Part shown: piece by piece, positions 1 to 15,709 of the stretch | How positions within the stretch are numbered: the stretch's first letter is position 1 | How the letters are laid out: each line of letters opens with the position of its first letter | Assembly: GCF_000150275.1 (NCBI RefSeq) | Contig: NW_002060949.1 | Location: 3,028,878 to 3,092,877 of the forward strand | DNA: 64,000 bases | Reading direction: 5' to 3' | Source of the DNA: Trichoplax adhaerens | Lineage: Eukaryota; Placozoa; Uniplacotomia; Trichoplacea; Trichoplacidae | Position numbers and translations under genes: made by a program | The notes under the pieces: generated by a model | Told to the model about the DNA's origin: nothing | Database searches by the model: none | Seen by the model: only the letters and a program-made list of their open reading frames with translations

Positions 1-3000
1 ACCTAATTATTAATAATTGTACCTTCACTAAAGCTTCAACAGGAATCATAGCATTATTATGTGTCGCGCTTTCAGATTCCTCTTCTTCTTCTTTTTCTTC
101 TATAACTGTATGTAGGCTTGATTCAGTTGATTTTTCTTCATTCTCGGTTTTTAATCCATCGTCAGTGAGCTCTCTTATACTAATATATGGCATTGGCTGA
201 CTCGAAGTAACGCTAAGAGCTCGCATTAATCCAATATCGTGTCGTCTTGCTTGGCAGAAATAAAGCAACTATAAATTGATATAGAGATGAAATAGAGTCA
301 AAAACTGAGTTGTCCATACTGTAATATATAAAGTTTTCATGTTAGTTAAATAACATATCAATATCATAAAATTTTATGATGTTAATCAATACCATATCTA
401 CGTAATCAAGAAGAAGCGTTGAAGTATTATTATGGCCAAAGATATCAAAGAACGCCTGCAAGAAGAAAAACTTGAATTATTACTCGGCATATAATATTAA
501 GCCCGATCATTTAAGTTATACGATACTATTTCATATCATCCACAGATAATGTTCCCAAATTGTAAAAACAATCGGGCTATTTTTTACCTTGCAAAACTAT
601 TTATTTGGGAACATAAGCAATGTAGTATCAAATTATAGAACAAGCACATCATTCCACCCAAAATTAAAAGCTACGATGACTGGGAACGGAGCTAATTCTA
701 TCTTGCGATTCAGTAATTGACTAAGTTTATAGGCAATCCAGCAATGTAATTAGTACTGCTATATTACAGTATATCATTAGGATCGGTTATAAAGCAGTAG
801 GAACTGAACGAGTTCATTATCATCTTAAAATATTTACTTGGAATACACGATAACAATTGGATTGCGGTGTACATTTTAGGTACGAATACTGATGGGAATT
901 GATTACCAAGGCTAATCTAATTTTTCATCTCATGTAGCGAGAGTCGAATAAATTTAATCATGTTATAAATTAATGACCTCTTTCAGCTTTCCAAGTCGAT
1001 CATATTGTCGAGGAAGAGATGGACTTTGATTGCTAGGCGGTGAACCTTTAAACCATAATTCTATCTATAATATCCAAAATGAAGAATTTCTCGCTTCTTA
1101 ATGACACGATTTGATATTATTATTCTCAAACAACATAGAATAATTATGAATTTTTAAATACCTTTTCATATTGTGCTTTTGTCACGAAGCCAGTGTGATC
1201 GGTATCCACTTGACGAAATTTCTTCAAGGTATCCAATAATTGATCTCGACTTGGCCAAGGAACAGGATTCATAATAGCTACTAAAAAGATTCGCCAATTG
1301 ATGTACTCCTTATCCAGCGATACCAAGTTAGCCATGTCATTCAACTACGAAAGAAGAAATGATAAAATTATATATCAAGATTGGATGACAAACAGCTACG
1401 TTAAAAAGTTGTAAAAATTCATAATGATGAAAATTGAAGCTAGTGATTATAAATAAATATTTTAAAAATGAATTATAGTTGGGTTGGAAATACACAGCTA
1501 TATAATTACTTGTGTCTGATTTAAGAGCATCCATTTATCCGGTAAAGTTTCCTGACCGTGCTATTATTAATAATTATGAATGGTTAAGATTGTATGATAT
1601 TTTAATGATAATTAATTACCAATTATGAATTAATGTCATTCTAACCGAAAGCGAAATAGTTCCGTGAAGGAGATCAATAAATGCTTGCTTAGATATGTAA
1701 CCGTTGGATGCAATAGCAGATAGCTAAAAATAGGATGATTGATCATTTCGATATTAAAACGCTTCAAACGGATTGAGATTCCAATATCTAAAATTTTATA
1801 TAATGTACCTGATGGGCCAAGTTTAATATTTGCACAACAGTAAAATTCTCTGGCATGCTTGATTCAATTGGACTAGGGGGTGGAGGTGGCTCCGGTATGT
1901 TATACATCATGACATTCTACAACGTATTAATTATCGTCAATATCGTATAAAATTCATCAAATTTCTTTATCGATTTTAATGGCTAATTCGGAGACATCAT
2001 TTCTACCTCATCGATGAAGAAGTTATCATTGACCAGTTTAAGTTCATTTTGTATCTTTTCCTCACTCTCGATAGCAGCTCTCATCATTGTCGTTAATTCT
2101 TTAATACTATAAGCCAGTTAATATGAACGGTTAGAAATCATTGAACTTCAAGAATTCTATAGCCAGAATATAATTATTATAAATGGATAGGATAGCATTA
2201 TACTGTACGTGTATACAACATTTGGTATTTCATGTCTGTTTACATGCTAAAATCAAGGCTACTACACATTCTAACTGAATAGCGAGATTGGATATTGTAA
2301 GCTTCTACCAACGAAATAAAGTCTATTTTCTTTAGCTAATTAATCTCTTTAGTTAAGCTCAAACGATTATTACCAGAAAATAAAGTAGTTTACTATAGAA
2401 ACAGCTATTTTAATTGAGCGTAGTATATAGCTATATATTCCTATATATTATTTTATATCTGGTTATTTTTCTCAGTTTCCACATTCAAACTGTCTTCACT
2501 TTTAACTTACGATCAGCACTTCAATTTTGTCAACTATAACTATAAAGTAATACCTTTCCATTTCTTTGCGAAATCGTTGACCCAACCAATCATCCATATC
2601 TTTATACATGACTTCAGCCTTATGCTAGCGGAATAAGTTTTATAAATTAAAGCGGATATGGAAATAACATTAATCAGATCTAAACTAGGTCAATAACTAC
2701 TAAGCGTACCACAATAATTAAATTTATTACATATCAACCAAGCGTGATGATATCCTTAAAGTGAACTATACCTTTATTACTTGGATATCGCAAATAGCTC
2801 TACTGCGGATTAATTCTAATCGACTTCTCAATCTAATCTCTATAAGTAGAAAATGTTTTAATTTTTAGAAGTATTCATAATCCTTTTTCTTCCACCATAT
2901 CTTAGCTACTGAAGATGATGTATGAGCCATAACTTATGACTTACCTTCAGCTTTTGTAGCCGCTGTGAATTCTTCACGGATCTTCTCACGTATAGCGATT

Positions 3001-6000
3001 TGTTCCTTTTCCTCAGCTGTTTGCTCAGGAGGTTCTAGTCCAAAGTCATGAGTACCATGAGTATGATAGCAATAATATTTATGTAAAATTAAATAAAAAT
3101 ACTTTCATCTATTCAATCTTTATCAGTCAGAAGCGTATATTTCTGAATTAAGGAAGATTGTGATTTCGATTAACTTGAACTACGACGATGATCGAATAAG
3201 AATTGACATCCTACTCGCTATAACTGTATGAAATAATGAAGAACTAATGCATCTCACTATCAATAATCGACGCTTCTATTTAGTTTATTGTAAATGTTTA
3301 TCCTCACGACTTAGAACGTTAAGATGCGATTTTTCTTTAGGAATGAATACATCATTATGATTATAATCCCTAGTATTTCTAAGGATACTACAGCAATCGC
3401 AATTCACTACTCCTGCAGATCAATTCATACAGGTGAGCTAGTCTTCACCGACTAAACATTTCATTAGAACTGATAATCACTTCTCTTACCTTCAACGGGT
3501 TCTTCGACTACAATTTGTTGTTTTTTATGTCTGCCTTTCACTACCTTTTCTTTCTTATGCTTTTTTTTAGTTTTAGCCGCTTTCTCTAAATCACGCTGCC
3601 TCTCGTGTTCACGCTCACGTTCTTTCTCAGCTTCAGCGGCAGTAGCAGTTAACTCAGCGCTGATCTAATATAAATAGATTAAAATTATATATTAGGTCTA
3701 TGAAACACGTAATATCTATGCTATTCAAGCCAATTAGTGATTGCGGATTCCCTACAAATTAGTTTTGTGGTTTATACCAAGCAACACATTACAAAATTAT
3801 AAGTACTCTCTATTTAATATAAGGCATACTTACCATCATTAGAACATATTCTTGGACAATATTATACGCATCATTGATAACCTAATAATCCAAGATATAC
3901 CGATTTAACAATATCATCTAGTATCGAGACAATTATCATATCATTTAATCATCTACCTTCTCATCAGGATCCATATGTAACGAAGGCGAATCCACTTTTT
4001 CTTCTTGCTTCTCTTTTTTACTCTTTTTCTCTCTTTTTTCTTTACTACCAGATTGACCATCTTTACTTTGCTCAGCAGATTTTGGTCGTCTGGGAATTAA
4101 TGGTATTCTATATAATCATATCACGAAATATAATGATTAATAACGAGTAGAATTAAAAATACCTCACTCTTGTTGTAGTTTTTTTTATATAGATATCACG
4201 TATTAGTTTGTATGCAAATAATATAAAAATAACTATCAGGCAGATATTTTAACGCTAATTATAAATATGTTGCCACTGTCGAATGCTAAATATTACGGAA
4301 ATTGGTTAAACTATGATAGCAGAATCTTTATATACAACGGATGATTTATTACTGCTTCTAGTTATGCATCAAAATATTATAAATAGGCTAAATCAAATAG
4401 TGGTAGGAAATCGAGGTAAGAAATATGGTAGTACGAAATGTGGATATCATACTTTGTCTTGCCATCTTCAGTATCTTCATGATTCATTGCTGAAGTTAAG
4501 GCAGAAATTCCACGCTCAGCAGCATCTTTCTCTTTTTCCTTATCCTTATCCCTCTCCCGATCACGATCTTTACCGCGATCTTTGCCTCTACTTTCCTTAA
4601 CTACACTCTCTTTTGCGCTAGTACTTTTACCAGTAGATGACTGAACTGAAACCGAGTTCGTTTCGATGGTTCCTTTTAGTACCACTACTGAGCTAGATTC
4701 AACTGTTGCTAGCTGTAATTGATAAAAATAAGATTATATAAGAGGATAAGAGAGACAGCGGGTAGATGAAAGCTATTTGATAACGGATATTTCAGCAGAA
4801 ATGCTTACTTCAAGAAGAGGTAAACGACCGTTAGGTACAGCAAATTCGATTAATATTTTACCAGCGGCAGACATGTAATAATCTTTCAATAGAAAACATG
4901 TATCTTGTACTCGGTCTAGTTCAGCCTAAAAATCATTTCATAATTAATCATCATTAAATTATAAGCTAGTTACTACTTGGTAGGGAATTCATTAAGTATT
5001 ATTGCTATCTTGATAGCGATATAAACTCTACCTGCATTAAAGTAATATAATAATTGGTTGTTAAGCCAACTCTGTCTTCTAACCATCCATCTTTCATAAT
5101 ATTATCTCGCTCTCTTTCGGCATCTTCCTTACGTTTATCACACATATTCCATAGTTTCTCTGCAAGATCCTAAATAGCGTATGGAATGAAGTCTTTTAGG
5201 GTTAGATACTGGCTTAATAAATCAATTCCAATAGCGCGTAGAAAATTTCTTAGATATATTGATTAGTTTAGTACATAACTTTCAACAACACCTGTTGAAA
5301 CTAAGAACTTCTAGGATACAGCGACTAGATTAATAAAATTGTATTCAAACAGCATGGGTAAAAAATAGAAGTCTAGTACTGTATATATGCCAACATATAT
5401 ATGTCTTGTTTTATTAGTGCGGCAAATTATATACCATATGTTAAATGTTGCTAAGATGAAATTATTAAGCAATTAAGCTAGTTCAGTATGAATGAGCTAA
5501 AATCTTTTTAGATAAATATACTAGTTTGCTATACCATTTCAAGTAGCACGAGCTAAAATAGAAATATTGTATGTTACAACTACAGATTTAATGTTATGTA
5601 TTACAAATTCAGGGTAAATCGGTCACTGCATTTGCTAGTCATTATGGCCTAATAATTTCAAGATCGGATAATATCTATAATCCACGTACCATTACGGTCT
5701 GATGGAGTTCAGCCTTGGTCTCTTCATCACTCCTCATATCTTCAGCTAAGTCATTATATTCCTACAAAAGACGAAACAGCATAATCAAGTTAGTATTTCC
5801 AATTTTATTAAACATACAGCAGCTTTATTGCTTAGCTGCGTTAATGTATTATCATTACTCAAAATATCTAGGAATGTCACTACTCACTAGTGTAGCGACA
5901 AATAGAAATTGTGTTTAGGCTGTAGCTTTTACCCGCTAATTAAGATAAATTTATTATCATTTTATTTTGATGGTACTGCAAATCCATAGGATGTAAAAAT

Positions 6001-9000
6001 GTCATATAGGGTACCTATTCATGAGTATATTAGCTCAAATCAAGTACTACTCACCTTTTGCCACTGGTTTACTAACATCTGTTTTAAATCAGGCCGGCGA
6101 AGAAATTCTTTATATTCATTGCTATCAAGATCAATCATGAAATTTCAGTATTGTTATGAAATGTCTATGAGTTGGGTCTATATCCTAAACTTGGTAAATC
6201 CACCTCTTGTTCAGAATTAAGCTAATAGCTTACCGAATATTATAAAAGTACTGATAGGTGCTCTCTCTTTCGTCTCGCATTTTACGAAAGATGTATTTAC
6301 ATGAATCAATGTAATTGATTTCGATATTTTCCCATTGGGAAGATAAAATGGTTGCCAATTCCTATCCATGATGAACGTGATAAATAATTCAGATGATAAA
6401 CCTACGATATATATCTTTAAAGTTCCATAATTTTACCAATTCAATCGTATTTTCAACATAAATCCAATCTTCTGAACCAGGTTCTGGTTTTGGAGGACTA
6501 GGTGGTCGTTCTTCTTCTTCTTCTACTTTGTTTAAATCTTCCGCTTCTCCTTGTCGGACGAGTGATTGCTCTTGGATGACTGGTTCTGCCATAGCGGAAG
6601 ATCGGCGTCTAGCATCTGATTTCTTTTTGAATTTCTTGCCTTAATTTTATAAAATTGGTCAGTACGAAAGATATTTTAAAATATTAAATTGATCTTATGG
6701 TATGCTTTGCTATTCAGATACCATAATTAATCATAATTCTATTTTAAACATTGATTATTTATTGATGATATGGCAATATATATCGAAGTAAGAGGTTAAT
6801 CAAATGGAATAACTGCAGGGACTTGTTGTGAAATTATACTCGATTACGTATGATAAAATTGTTTTTATGCTACACAGGATGCAGAACAATACAGTACCGT
6901 ATAATATACTACCTCAAAGGGTATAAACCTTTCCTATCATCTATTAGATTACCTTTCTCCTTGATGCGGGGACTAACATCTTTGCTATCTTCCGATTTTA
7001 TCGGATGATGCTTATTCTTTTCCTTCTCTGTTTGAGCTTTACTTTCATTTTCGATAACAGCAATTAGATTAGGGGTATCAACAACCACTTTAGGTGTTTC
7101 AGCTAATGGAGTGTCTTTATTTTCAGGTATTAAGGATGCATCTTGTACGGGATGAAGATTTAAATCTATGAACCAGAAAAAAATAATGAACAACTAAATT
7201 AGTCAAGACCGTAAAAATGGCTATGATAAAAATAATCTATCTACATCGCAATGGATTTACCTAACGGTTGCTGAGGCGATAAAGACCTTTCAGCTACCTG
7301 CGTAAACCAAATTTTGAAATATTTTATCAGTGATATAACGATTTAATAATGATACTGATCATCAGGTTACAAATATTGATAAACATGGCTGTTATATCAT
7401 TGAATTTACTCCGCTAGAGGGTTCAGGCTCCGGCTCCGGCTTTAATTTTTCTAGTACTTCTTCAAGAATAGTCTCCACATTTTGAAATACAGTTTCTATA
7501 TCAAACATAAAGTTTTTAATCAATCATCTACTATGAGTAGAAGAAATCAATTATTTTGCTACTTAAAATAAGATTGGTCTCTTTTTTCACACAAGGTGAA
7601 ACAAATTAACTACCTTGATCTTCAGCACCATCAATCTTCTTTAAATTACCAAATTTTGTAAACCATTTCTCCAGTTTTGACCAAGTATCATGAAAGCCAA
7701 CCAACCTTTAAACAATTCCATAGTGAATTTAGTTATTATTACAACAACGTTTAAGTATATTCTATCTCTGATATTATGTATTTGATTCGTTTTCTACCTT
7801 TGCTGAACATGTTCGCTGGCATAGTTTGCATCACTAACTGGCATAACTTTATCTTGCTTGTTAAGACCAGTCCGGCTACCTTCTGGTGGTGGATTAAATT
7901 CTTCATGATACTGTTTACTAGACGTCATAGTCTCTACAATAGAAATTGCCTTTAGTTTTTCGCAAAATCATAGCTAGATCAAACACTAAACAATTCTATA
8001 GTCATAATCAGCGGTTATAGTGCAAAATTAATTGTAATCTAATGAGACAAACTTGTTCTTCCTGTTGCTCGTTTCAAAACAACTTCATCTTTTACATCAA
8101 ATAAAATGACAACATCGATTCCACTAACGGGCGGCGGTAACTATTAAATACAAAAGATTAGCTATAACGTTCATTTTAATTCCTACTTACGCGGATCATA
8201 GCTAAGACATAGTAAATACAAGTAATATAGGAATATCTATTATAGAATTAATTGATCAGTGACTCAACTTTCCCTTAAATTGGTATTATTAATACAACGA
8301 CGCTAAAGATGATCTTTTCTTATAAATAGTCTTATTATAAATTCAGAAGTAGCTGTGATGGCCTAGATTCATAGCTAACTATACCGACATCGGTATATCA
8401 TAATTATCACTTTATTAATGTAGAGATACAGATGATAATCTGTATAGGCGAGGAACTAAAATTTCGTATAGATGTAATAAAAGTTACTATCATTTATTTA
8501 CCTTTTCCTCCGGTTTTGGATCAGGTGCGAGCAAAGACTTCTTGCGCGCTTTGCTACCACCTTTAGCTTGTGATATGGTTTTAACTTGAGGTGGGCTTGG
8601 ATCATAGCCTGTCAAGGCTTTCTCAAATAGCTATCAAGAATGATCAATAAGATAAAACCATTAAAATGAAAACTTTTAAAAGTTTTCTCTATGCATACAA
8701 CAGTAGAAATAATTATCTAATCTTTACCTTGGCTTGGTTATATGTTGATGGGAAATCGTCTAAAATCCAACCGGAACCTTGCGGTATTTTCCTATAAAGT
8801 AATAGTCAGTTATCTTAAAAAGAGAGTCTACACATATGCTATTCTCAATCTAGAAACTGTCTTAACAGCTCTATAAATCATAAATTTTATCTCTAATTGG
8901 CTAACATCCTATATTAGACTTACTTAATGGTGTTAGTAATGATATCCACCATGACTTGATCATCAACAGCTTTTCCACGTTTGAGAGCTTTAGCAGCTTT

Positions 9001-12000
9001 AAACCCCAACTTTGCCCTAGGGCTGTAATTCTAGCATGATATAACAAGTAAAATGAACTCAGTCAGGCTTATAAACTACTATTGCATAGAATCGTACGAA
9101 TTGAAAGCGCAGAGTGATTCTAAATCGCAAACGCATATAATTCTATGCTCTGATAGTGCTAATGGATTATAACATGTTGCGATGTGTAGCGTTATATTAT
9201 GAAGGTGTAAAGTAATTATTACATCAAATTCTTTATTTAACTGTGTTAAGTAAATATAAATTGTGCTAGTATGTAGAGTTCTATTACTTCTATATAGTAA
9301 AACTGCTAGTTGACTATGGGACTAAGGTTGTAAAGGAGTGACAAGATTATAAAAATCAGAATTTGCGCTAATATAGCTTTCAAGGACTTTAAGGATATCA
9401 TTAAGCTACCTCAATATCAGATGCTCGGAAACTCATGATTGATCCTCGGCGTTTTCCATCATTGGATGGCTTATGTTCAGTCTCTTGAACGGGGCCTAAA
9501 TGACCATTGCTACCATCATAAGACTGTTTGGCAGCTTTACCTATGTAGGTGCTGCCGCCACTATGCTTTAAATTGCCACCTTTAGATTTACTGTCTTCAT
9601 TCGGAATACCACTTAGCGATGTTGATGATTGCATTGTAGTTTTGCTACCATCGCCTTCTTGTTCGGAACCTTGACCAGTGGTATTTAGGTTGGTACTAGA
9701 TTCATTATCCTTTTCATTTTAAATAGGTATATGTAAGATATATAGATTTGTTAGAAGCTGCAAAAAATTCGTCATAATAGAGGTAAAATATACCTATAGT
9801 ATCATTATAATTGCAAATATTAAAATCTAATATTCTAACTACAAAGTAGAATTTGGCATTTTTATTCACCTTTTTCATTTCATTTTCCCCTAGGGCACCT
9901 TCGTCTTCATTAGTTTCGCTCTGTATCTTGCTTTCATCTAATTCACCTCTTTCAAATGCATCTACAGCTTCATGAATTAAATTATCTAGCTCGATGACCT
10001 TGATACGATGGTCTATAACATCATAGCATAAAAAAATTAGTGATGCAAGATAAGATAGCTTAACTTTCTACTGTAATCTGCAGCTGTAGCCTTGATTAAA
10101 ATGGCTTAGTATATTTAACTACATCTGCAACTTTAGCTTAACTGTAATATTTAAGCTAATGTTATACCATAGTGGTGCTAAATTGAATACTCCTAATTTC
10201 TATTGCTAACTACTACAGTTATATTTTTTATTATTATGACTTAATACATAATAGTACTTTAATCTAACAGTGTATTATCATAGAGCTAAAATTTGCTCAA
10301 TTTTTAGCATACACGCTGATATAATCTCTTAATCTTGAGATATTAATGATTCATGCTGGATCTTAAACATAGTTGACTTCATGTCTATAGTAACAACAGC
10401 TAAAGTTTGAACAATCTACAATGTATGAGCAAATATAGCTTCATAACTTTGTTTTTTTCAGATTAATTTAACATTAAACCGTTGATAAACTACTATGTAC
10501 TAGCAAAATTAACTTCATTTTGTAATAAAAATAGCTTACTTTCAAGTAATCTATCTATAGTGACTGATTTTCCACTAAATTGCTTTCCAAGAAAACAGGC
10601 TTTAATTGGAAATTCTGGAAATTCAGGAGCATCAACCGGAGGCTGAATAAAACACAGAGGCGAAATTAACATTATTACTTACTTTGGCAATAAATACCCA
10701 TAATTTGTAAACAATTTTGATGGAAATGGAATAATTAAATTATGTTACACTGGTACAGATTTTTCGACAATTATTTGTACCTCTGGTGGTGCCACTGTAT
10801 TAAACAATGTTTTAACAATATGGCCAAGAATAGAGTTATCTTTTGGTGGAAATTGATAATCGAAATTTTCTGGCGGATTCCATTCTCCAACACCATTCTT
10901 AATATACAATAAGTGTTAAAGTGAAAGAATAAAAGTGATTTGTTATTTATAGGTCGAAGATCATCAATAAAATTGCTATTAGAGTAGATTTTGATTGCAT
11001 ATCCTCACATTATATTCCATAAAGTCTGCTTCATCAAGTAAAGCTTGTCTTTCTTCATGCAATATATTGGTTACATCGGCCTCCTCTGCTTTATCGTCTT
11101 CTTCAGCTTCAGGTTGATCATCGAAGAGTGGTATCCCCACAGTAAATAACGTCTTCCATTCGCTTAGTAACTTTGATGGTAATTTGCTAATATACATATA
11201 GATTGAAAGTTTACCCATTTTTAAGTCCCAGCATTAACGGATGAAGTAGTTTAATGCTAATCATCTTATTTAACTATCTAACAAAAACTAAATATTATAA
11301 TAATGTTTACTTTTCAGTTAACTCGCGATATTGACCGATTCTGACTGAAAAATCCACGATTTGATTCATTATCTAGGAAGTAGAAAAGCGATGTTCAAGC
11401 AGAAATAAAAGAGCTGAAGGATGAATAAATAATTACTGTTCTATTTGTAAATATTTCAGACACTGGGAAATATCAATTATATAAATTATATGCCTAAAGT
11501 AAGATAATAGGGGATAAATTGATGGACTACAGCTTCAAATCATAACTACATGTTATCTATTATATTCAACGGAGATCGAAAACGACAATAATCTCAACAT
11601 GACTTACTTCCATACACATAGAATAATGCTTTTGGTATTTCCTTTCAGCACGTTCATTTAAAATTTGCTGATGTAATGCCTTTTCTTTTTTCAATTCTTC
11701 CTGATACTGTAGTCTTGCTAATTCAGCATATTTCTAGTAGAGTAAAGCATTCATTTTGATATTTTAACCCGTTATAGATTTACTAATTGGTCATTCCTTG
11801 TGAGATAGCTTCTGAAATCAGACCCGGTAAACTTACAGCTTCACGGTTTAGTGCATCATCGAAATCTTTCAGTCTACGTTGGGTATATTCATTTTCACGT
11901 TCAATACTAATAGAGAATTTGAAACTGATTTAGGTGTACGTAAATTTATATCGGACAAAATCCACTATTTAAGTCACCATTAATCCAGTAAGTATTGTTT

Positions 12001-15000
12001 ACAGTAATCAATGAATATATTTACCGATTATTGACGATAACTTCTTTCAAATGGCGTTCCTATAATTATTAAGTAGTAATAATTATAAATTAGACTATTA
12101 AAGGCTCTCAAATTGCTCGTTTTTGCTTTGGGCCAATTCTTTAGATTTCAATTATTTAAACTTACGTGCATTAGCTGAACAGCAATTTTACGTTCATGCT
12201 GTGATTGCCTCATTAATCTGTTAACTAAAATATCTTCATGGTGGGCTTCCTAATGTTTGGTAATTTTAAAATATGTATAAAAATTTAATTTTAATATTAC
12301 TCTTATATTGTTAAAGCTTAAGAGCGGTTTTGCTAGCTCACTTCTTGCATATGGTAAGCTTTCATTTGCTCCAGAAGTACACGCCGGCGCCTTTTTTGAC
12401 GTTCCTAAGACCCAAAATGGCATATTTTAATGTGAATTAAAAGGCAAAAAAATATCCAATGCTCATAAGCTGTAAAACCGGTTGGTAGAACGTTACCTCT
12501 TTTGCGTTTAAATCATCTTTAACTCGTCTCTTGATTCCTGTTACATATTCTGTTGCTTCATTGGGCTGAATTTGTGGTTAAAATAATTGTGATTAGTTAA
12601 TTGACTTTTTGCATTCATTTTGAGTATCCTAGCGATGAATTACCTGAACGATGTTGATTGGATCCAGTTTATTTTTGGGCTTACCATCATCGTTTAGCAT
12701 CATATCAACATCGAAACTGGATAAAAATTAGATAAATGAGTAGCTGTAACATTTTAACTATACTACATATGTAGACAGATATTCGCATATAGATGTGAAG
12801 TTGTGGCTTTTATTAGCTGTCTATGCCGACTAATTAGTATGTCATAACCTTTAATTACGTATTAGATAATTACGCTGTAGTTTTGTCATAAACTTACTCG
12901 ACAAGTAATGGAGAAGAAGGCATTGCTACATTTCGAATGCTATTTTCAAACTTTTCAATCTCTTCCTTAACCACCTAGTAAGTGTATCAGATAAGTTAAC
13001 GTAAACGAACTACAAATGGAATTTTAAATTACAATCTATGAATTTGAATCTACAGAACTTACTGTTTCATCTTGTGTCTTTCGCATTTCAACTGGAGACA
13101 TACCGTTCGCTTTCTGTGCGGCAATATATTGAACAGTTTGTTAGTAGATCTCGAAACTAATAAACTAATTCTATTCTATACCATGATGTTCTAGCACATA
13201 GGTAATAGAGTATTAACAGAGCTTAAAAGATGATAAATTAGTTTTCTATACCATCATTGATACAACAAGTATGATAGCGCAGTAATATAGGTAGAAAGTA
13301 ACAAATGAGTTAGCTGTTTATATTATACTGTCCGAAAAATTACTTGATAGCGGGTACGTAAATCTTAAAGTAGTTAGTAATACCAGATAGATATATTATT
13401 ACTAAGTGTATACCAATGATTATAAATTAATCTACATGGGCTACGATTACCTTCGTGCTGGGTGGTTTAGGAATTCGGACAGCAGCAGCTCTAATATTTA
13501 AAAGCATTGTTTAACGATTATGCTTAGTGCAGATTGAGAGATAGGTAAATAACAATTCTAAATACCTGATTCTTGATAATACTTCTGTTTGTTGTTGTCT
13601 CAAATTACGAAACTGCGAATGAATTAAATTCGATAGCTTATGTTAGCAATAATCGGTTTTAATACGGCAACACTTGCAAATTTTAATACTGTTTGTATTA
13701 AACATTGCAATGTTATATGTACCTTTGCTAGTTCTTGCTGCCTTTGCTGCTCTTTCTCCTGCCTCCATTGCTCTTCTTCTAGAAATCTAATCGATGATTT
13801 ACAGTTAAGTTACGATACCCTATTATAAAGAGCCTCCTATATGCTCATTGAAAATAACTCACTTTTTCTTAAAGGCTTGATCTTGTAGCTGCTTCTTCTT
13901 ATCATTATATCTGTTTTCAATTTCTCGCAGATTGAGTGAACTTTGTCTGGTCGTTTCGCCAGTTAATCGCTGCATAAAGATCCCAATGAATATCGAATTA
14001 TTTATGATATCAATTGGTATTTATGTAGGAGAAAGCCTTTTGAAATATAATTTACCCTCTTGAATTCGATACTACCAACGCTAGCTAGTGCAACATTGGC
14101 TCGTGCTTTCATTGTTTGCATGGCTGTTCCAGTTAACTTACGTTTCTAATTGAAGTAACAAGCGAGAATTAGAGAAAATATTCTTTAGCCTCCGTAAAGT
14201 AATATTAGTATAATTCAATATAGCATTGTATGTTGGAATTTATCTAGAAACCGACTATATTTGATACCTCTTTATTGTTAAGAGCAATATAGAGTTCATA
14301 TAATAACCTAACAGCCACTCCATGCTTTTTATACATAATATCTTTAGCCTACAAACAGAAATAGACAAGGATTAAAGAAAATATGATTATCAAACATCTA
14401 CTCTCCTATAGTTATCAAATAGTAGAAATTCAGAATACTTACGGTAGCTGTGTTAAATGGTATGTCAAGTAGCGCCAAAGTTGGTTCGATCAACATAAAA
14501 TTATTTAGTTTTGATTCCGAGGTACTAAACGTGAAAAGAATCTAAGAGTTAACTTTAAAGCAGCATAACCTTCAACATCATTTGAAGAATAACGTAAGCA
14601 TATGAAAATAGGTAATCTTTAGTCGATAAACTAACCTTCCTTTAGAAAAGGACCCAAAGTCACTCTGCGCAACAAAGTTAAGAGAATATTTATAAACGAT
14701 ATACGAGCATATATTTAAGCTATATTGTACCAATTATAATTAGAGTTAACGTAGAAATTTTCAATTTATATTCACAGTTCAATTACTGCTATACCAATAA
14801 TTGCTATTACAATATTTATTAGGCTTCTTACCTGTAAACTGTATTTGTTTAAAACCTGTCCTATAAGGTAACCATTTGCAAATTCAGCTTCAAAGTTATC
14901 AGATGCTGTAATGGTTACACGAAAAGTTAGTCTCCGCAGTTTAGGATTATTTCTAACTAACTATTTATCGAATGGTTAATTAATATTCTGCGTTACAACT

Positions 15001-15709
15001 GCAAAGGTCGGCTAGAAGATTGTATGGATCACTTAAGGTATATAACTTTGTATTGCCGTCGTGAGTTTATAACTAGGACTTGCCCTGAAAATTGAAATTA
15101 CTTCTAATATGCTAATAATAAATAGTTTGCATATGATATGCGGTACATAATAATAGCATATTTGGTTACGAGATCGCGTTATATTTCACACTATTATGAA
15201 TTTATCGCCATACCCTACGACTGAAAATTAAATTATTTCTAATATGTTTATATCAAACACTGTCTCCAACTATACGAGTACAATACGGTTGCTAAAATTA
15301 GTTGTAAGATTGCTTAAGGTATATACGCCCGGCTCCCGTCATAAATTCATTGGTAAAGTTAATCTGTAGCAATACAATAATATCGAATGGTAGATGCATG
15401 TCATATGTTCTAATGACGAGGATTAGTTATAAGAATGTCTAAAGATCTGTTATTTCGCTAACATTATAATTTTACTGCTAAGATTAGTAAACTAATCTGA
15501 AGTTAGGGTTATTCCTGATACATTTATATCTAAAAGTTGATACGTGATTCACTTAACATAATACGCATAACTACAGCGATCAGATTGCCAAATCAGCTAG
15601 TCTATAGAACTTTGCGATGGCATCATGTTTATAATCCTAACGCAGACTTACTGATTTCACGCTCCAAGTGAACATCTTCGTTCAACCATTTACATAAAAT
15701 CGCCGTCAT
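1..15709 (-). CDS. SPEF2: Sperm flagellar protein 2 (SPEF2/CPC1-like), C-terminus off the left edge
   Basis: Central-pair apparatus protein of motile cilia (C1b projection; CPC1 in Chlamydomonas). At least 50 short exons read right to left. Exon 1 (15,652-15,709) starts at the only ATG in frame with ILCKWLN, the family's opening motif. Exons at 14,832-14,905 (GYLIGQVLNKYSL), 14,443-14,524 (KLNNF, EPTLALLD) and about 14,270-14,350 (LLYELYIAL) complete the N-terminal calponin-homology-like domain. Coiled-coil exons follow at 11.3-14.1 kb (RLMRQSQ at about 12.2 kb). An adenylate-kinase-like region starts at about 10.6 kb with Walker A GKQFSGKS. Then come acidic and K/E-rich low-complexity exons (3.5-9.7 kb), GSEDWIYVEN at about 6.45 kb, and a C-terminal EF-hand-like exon (about 1,150-1,345; loop DTDHTGFVT). 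The last exon seen is acidic (about 1-270). The order matches vertebrate SPEF2 throughout. Exon edges after the first six are approximate, and the stop codon lies outside the window. Confidence 0.95.
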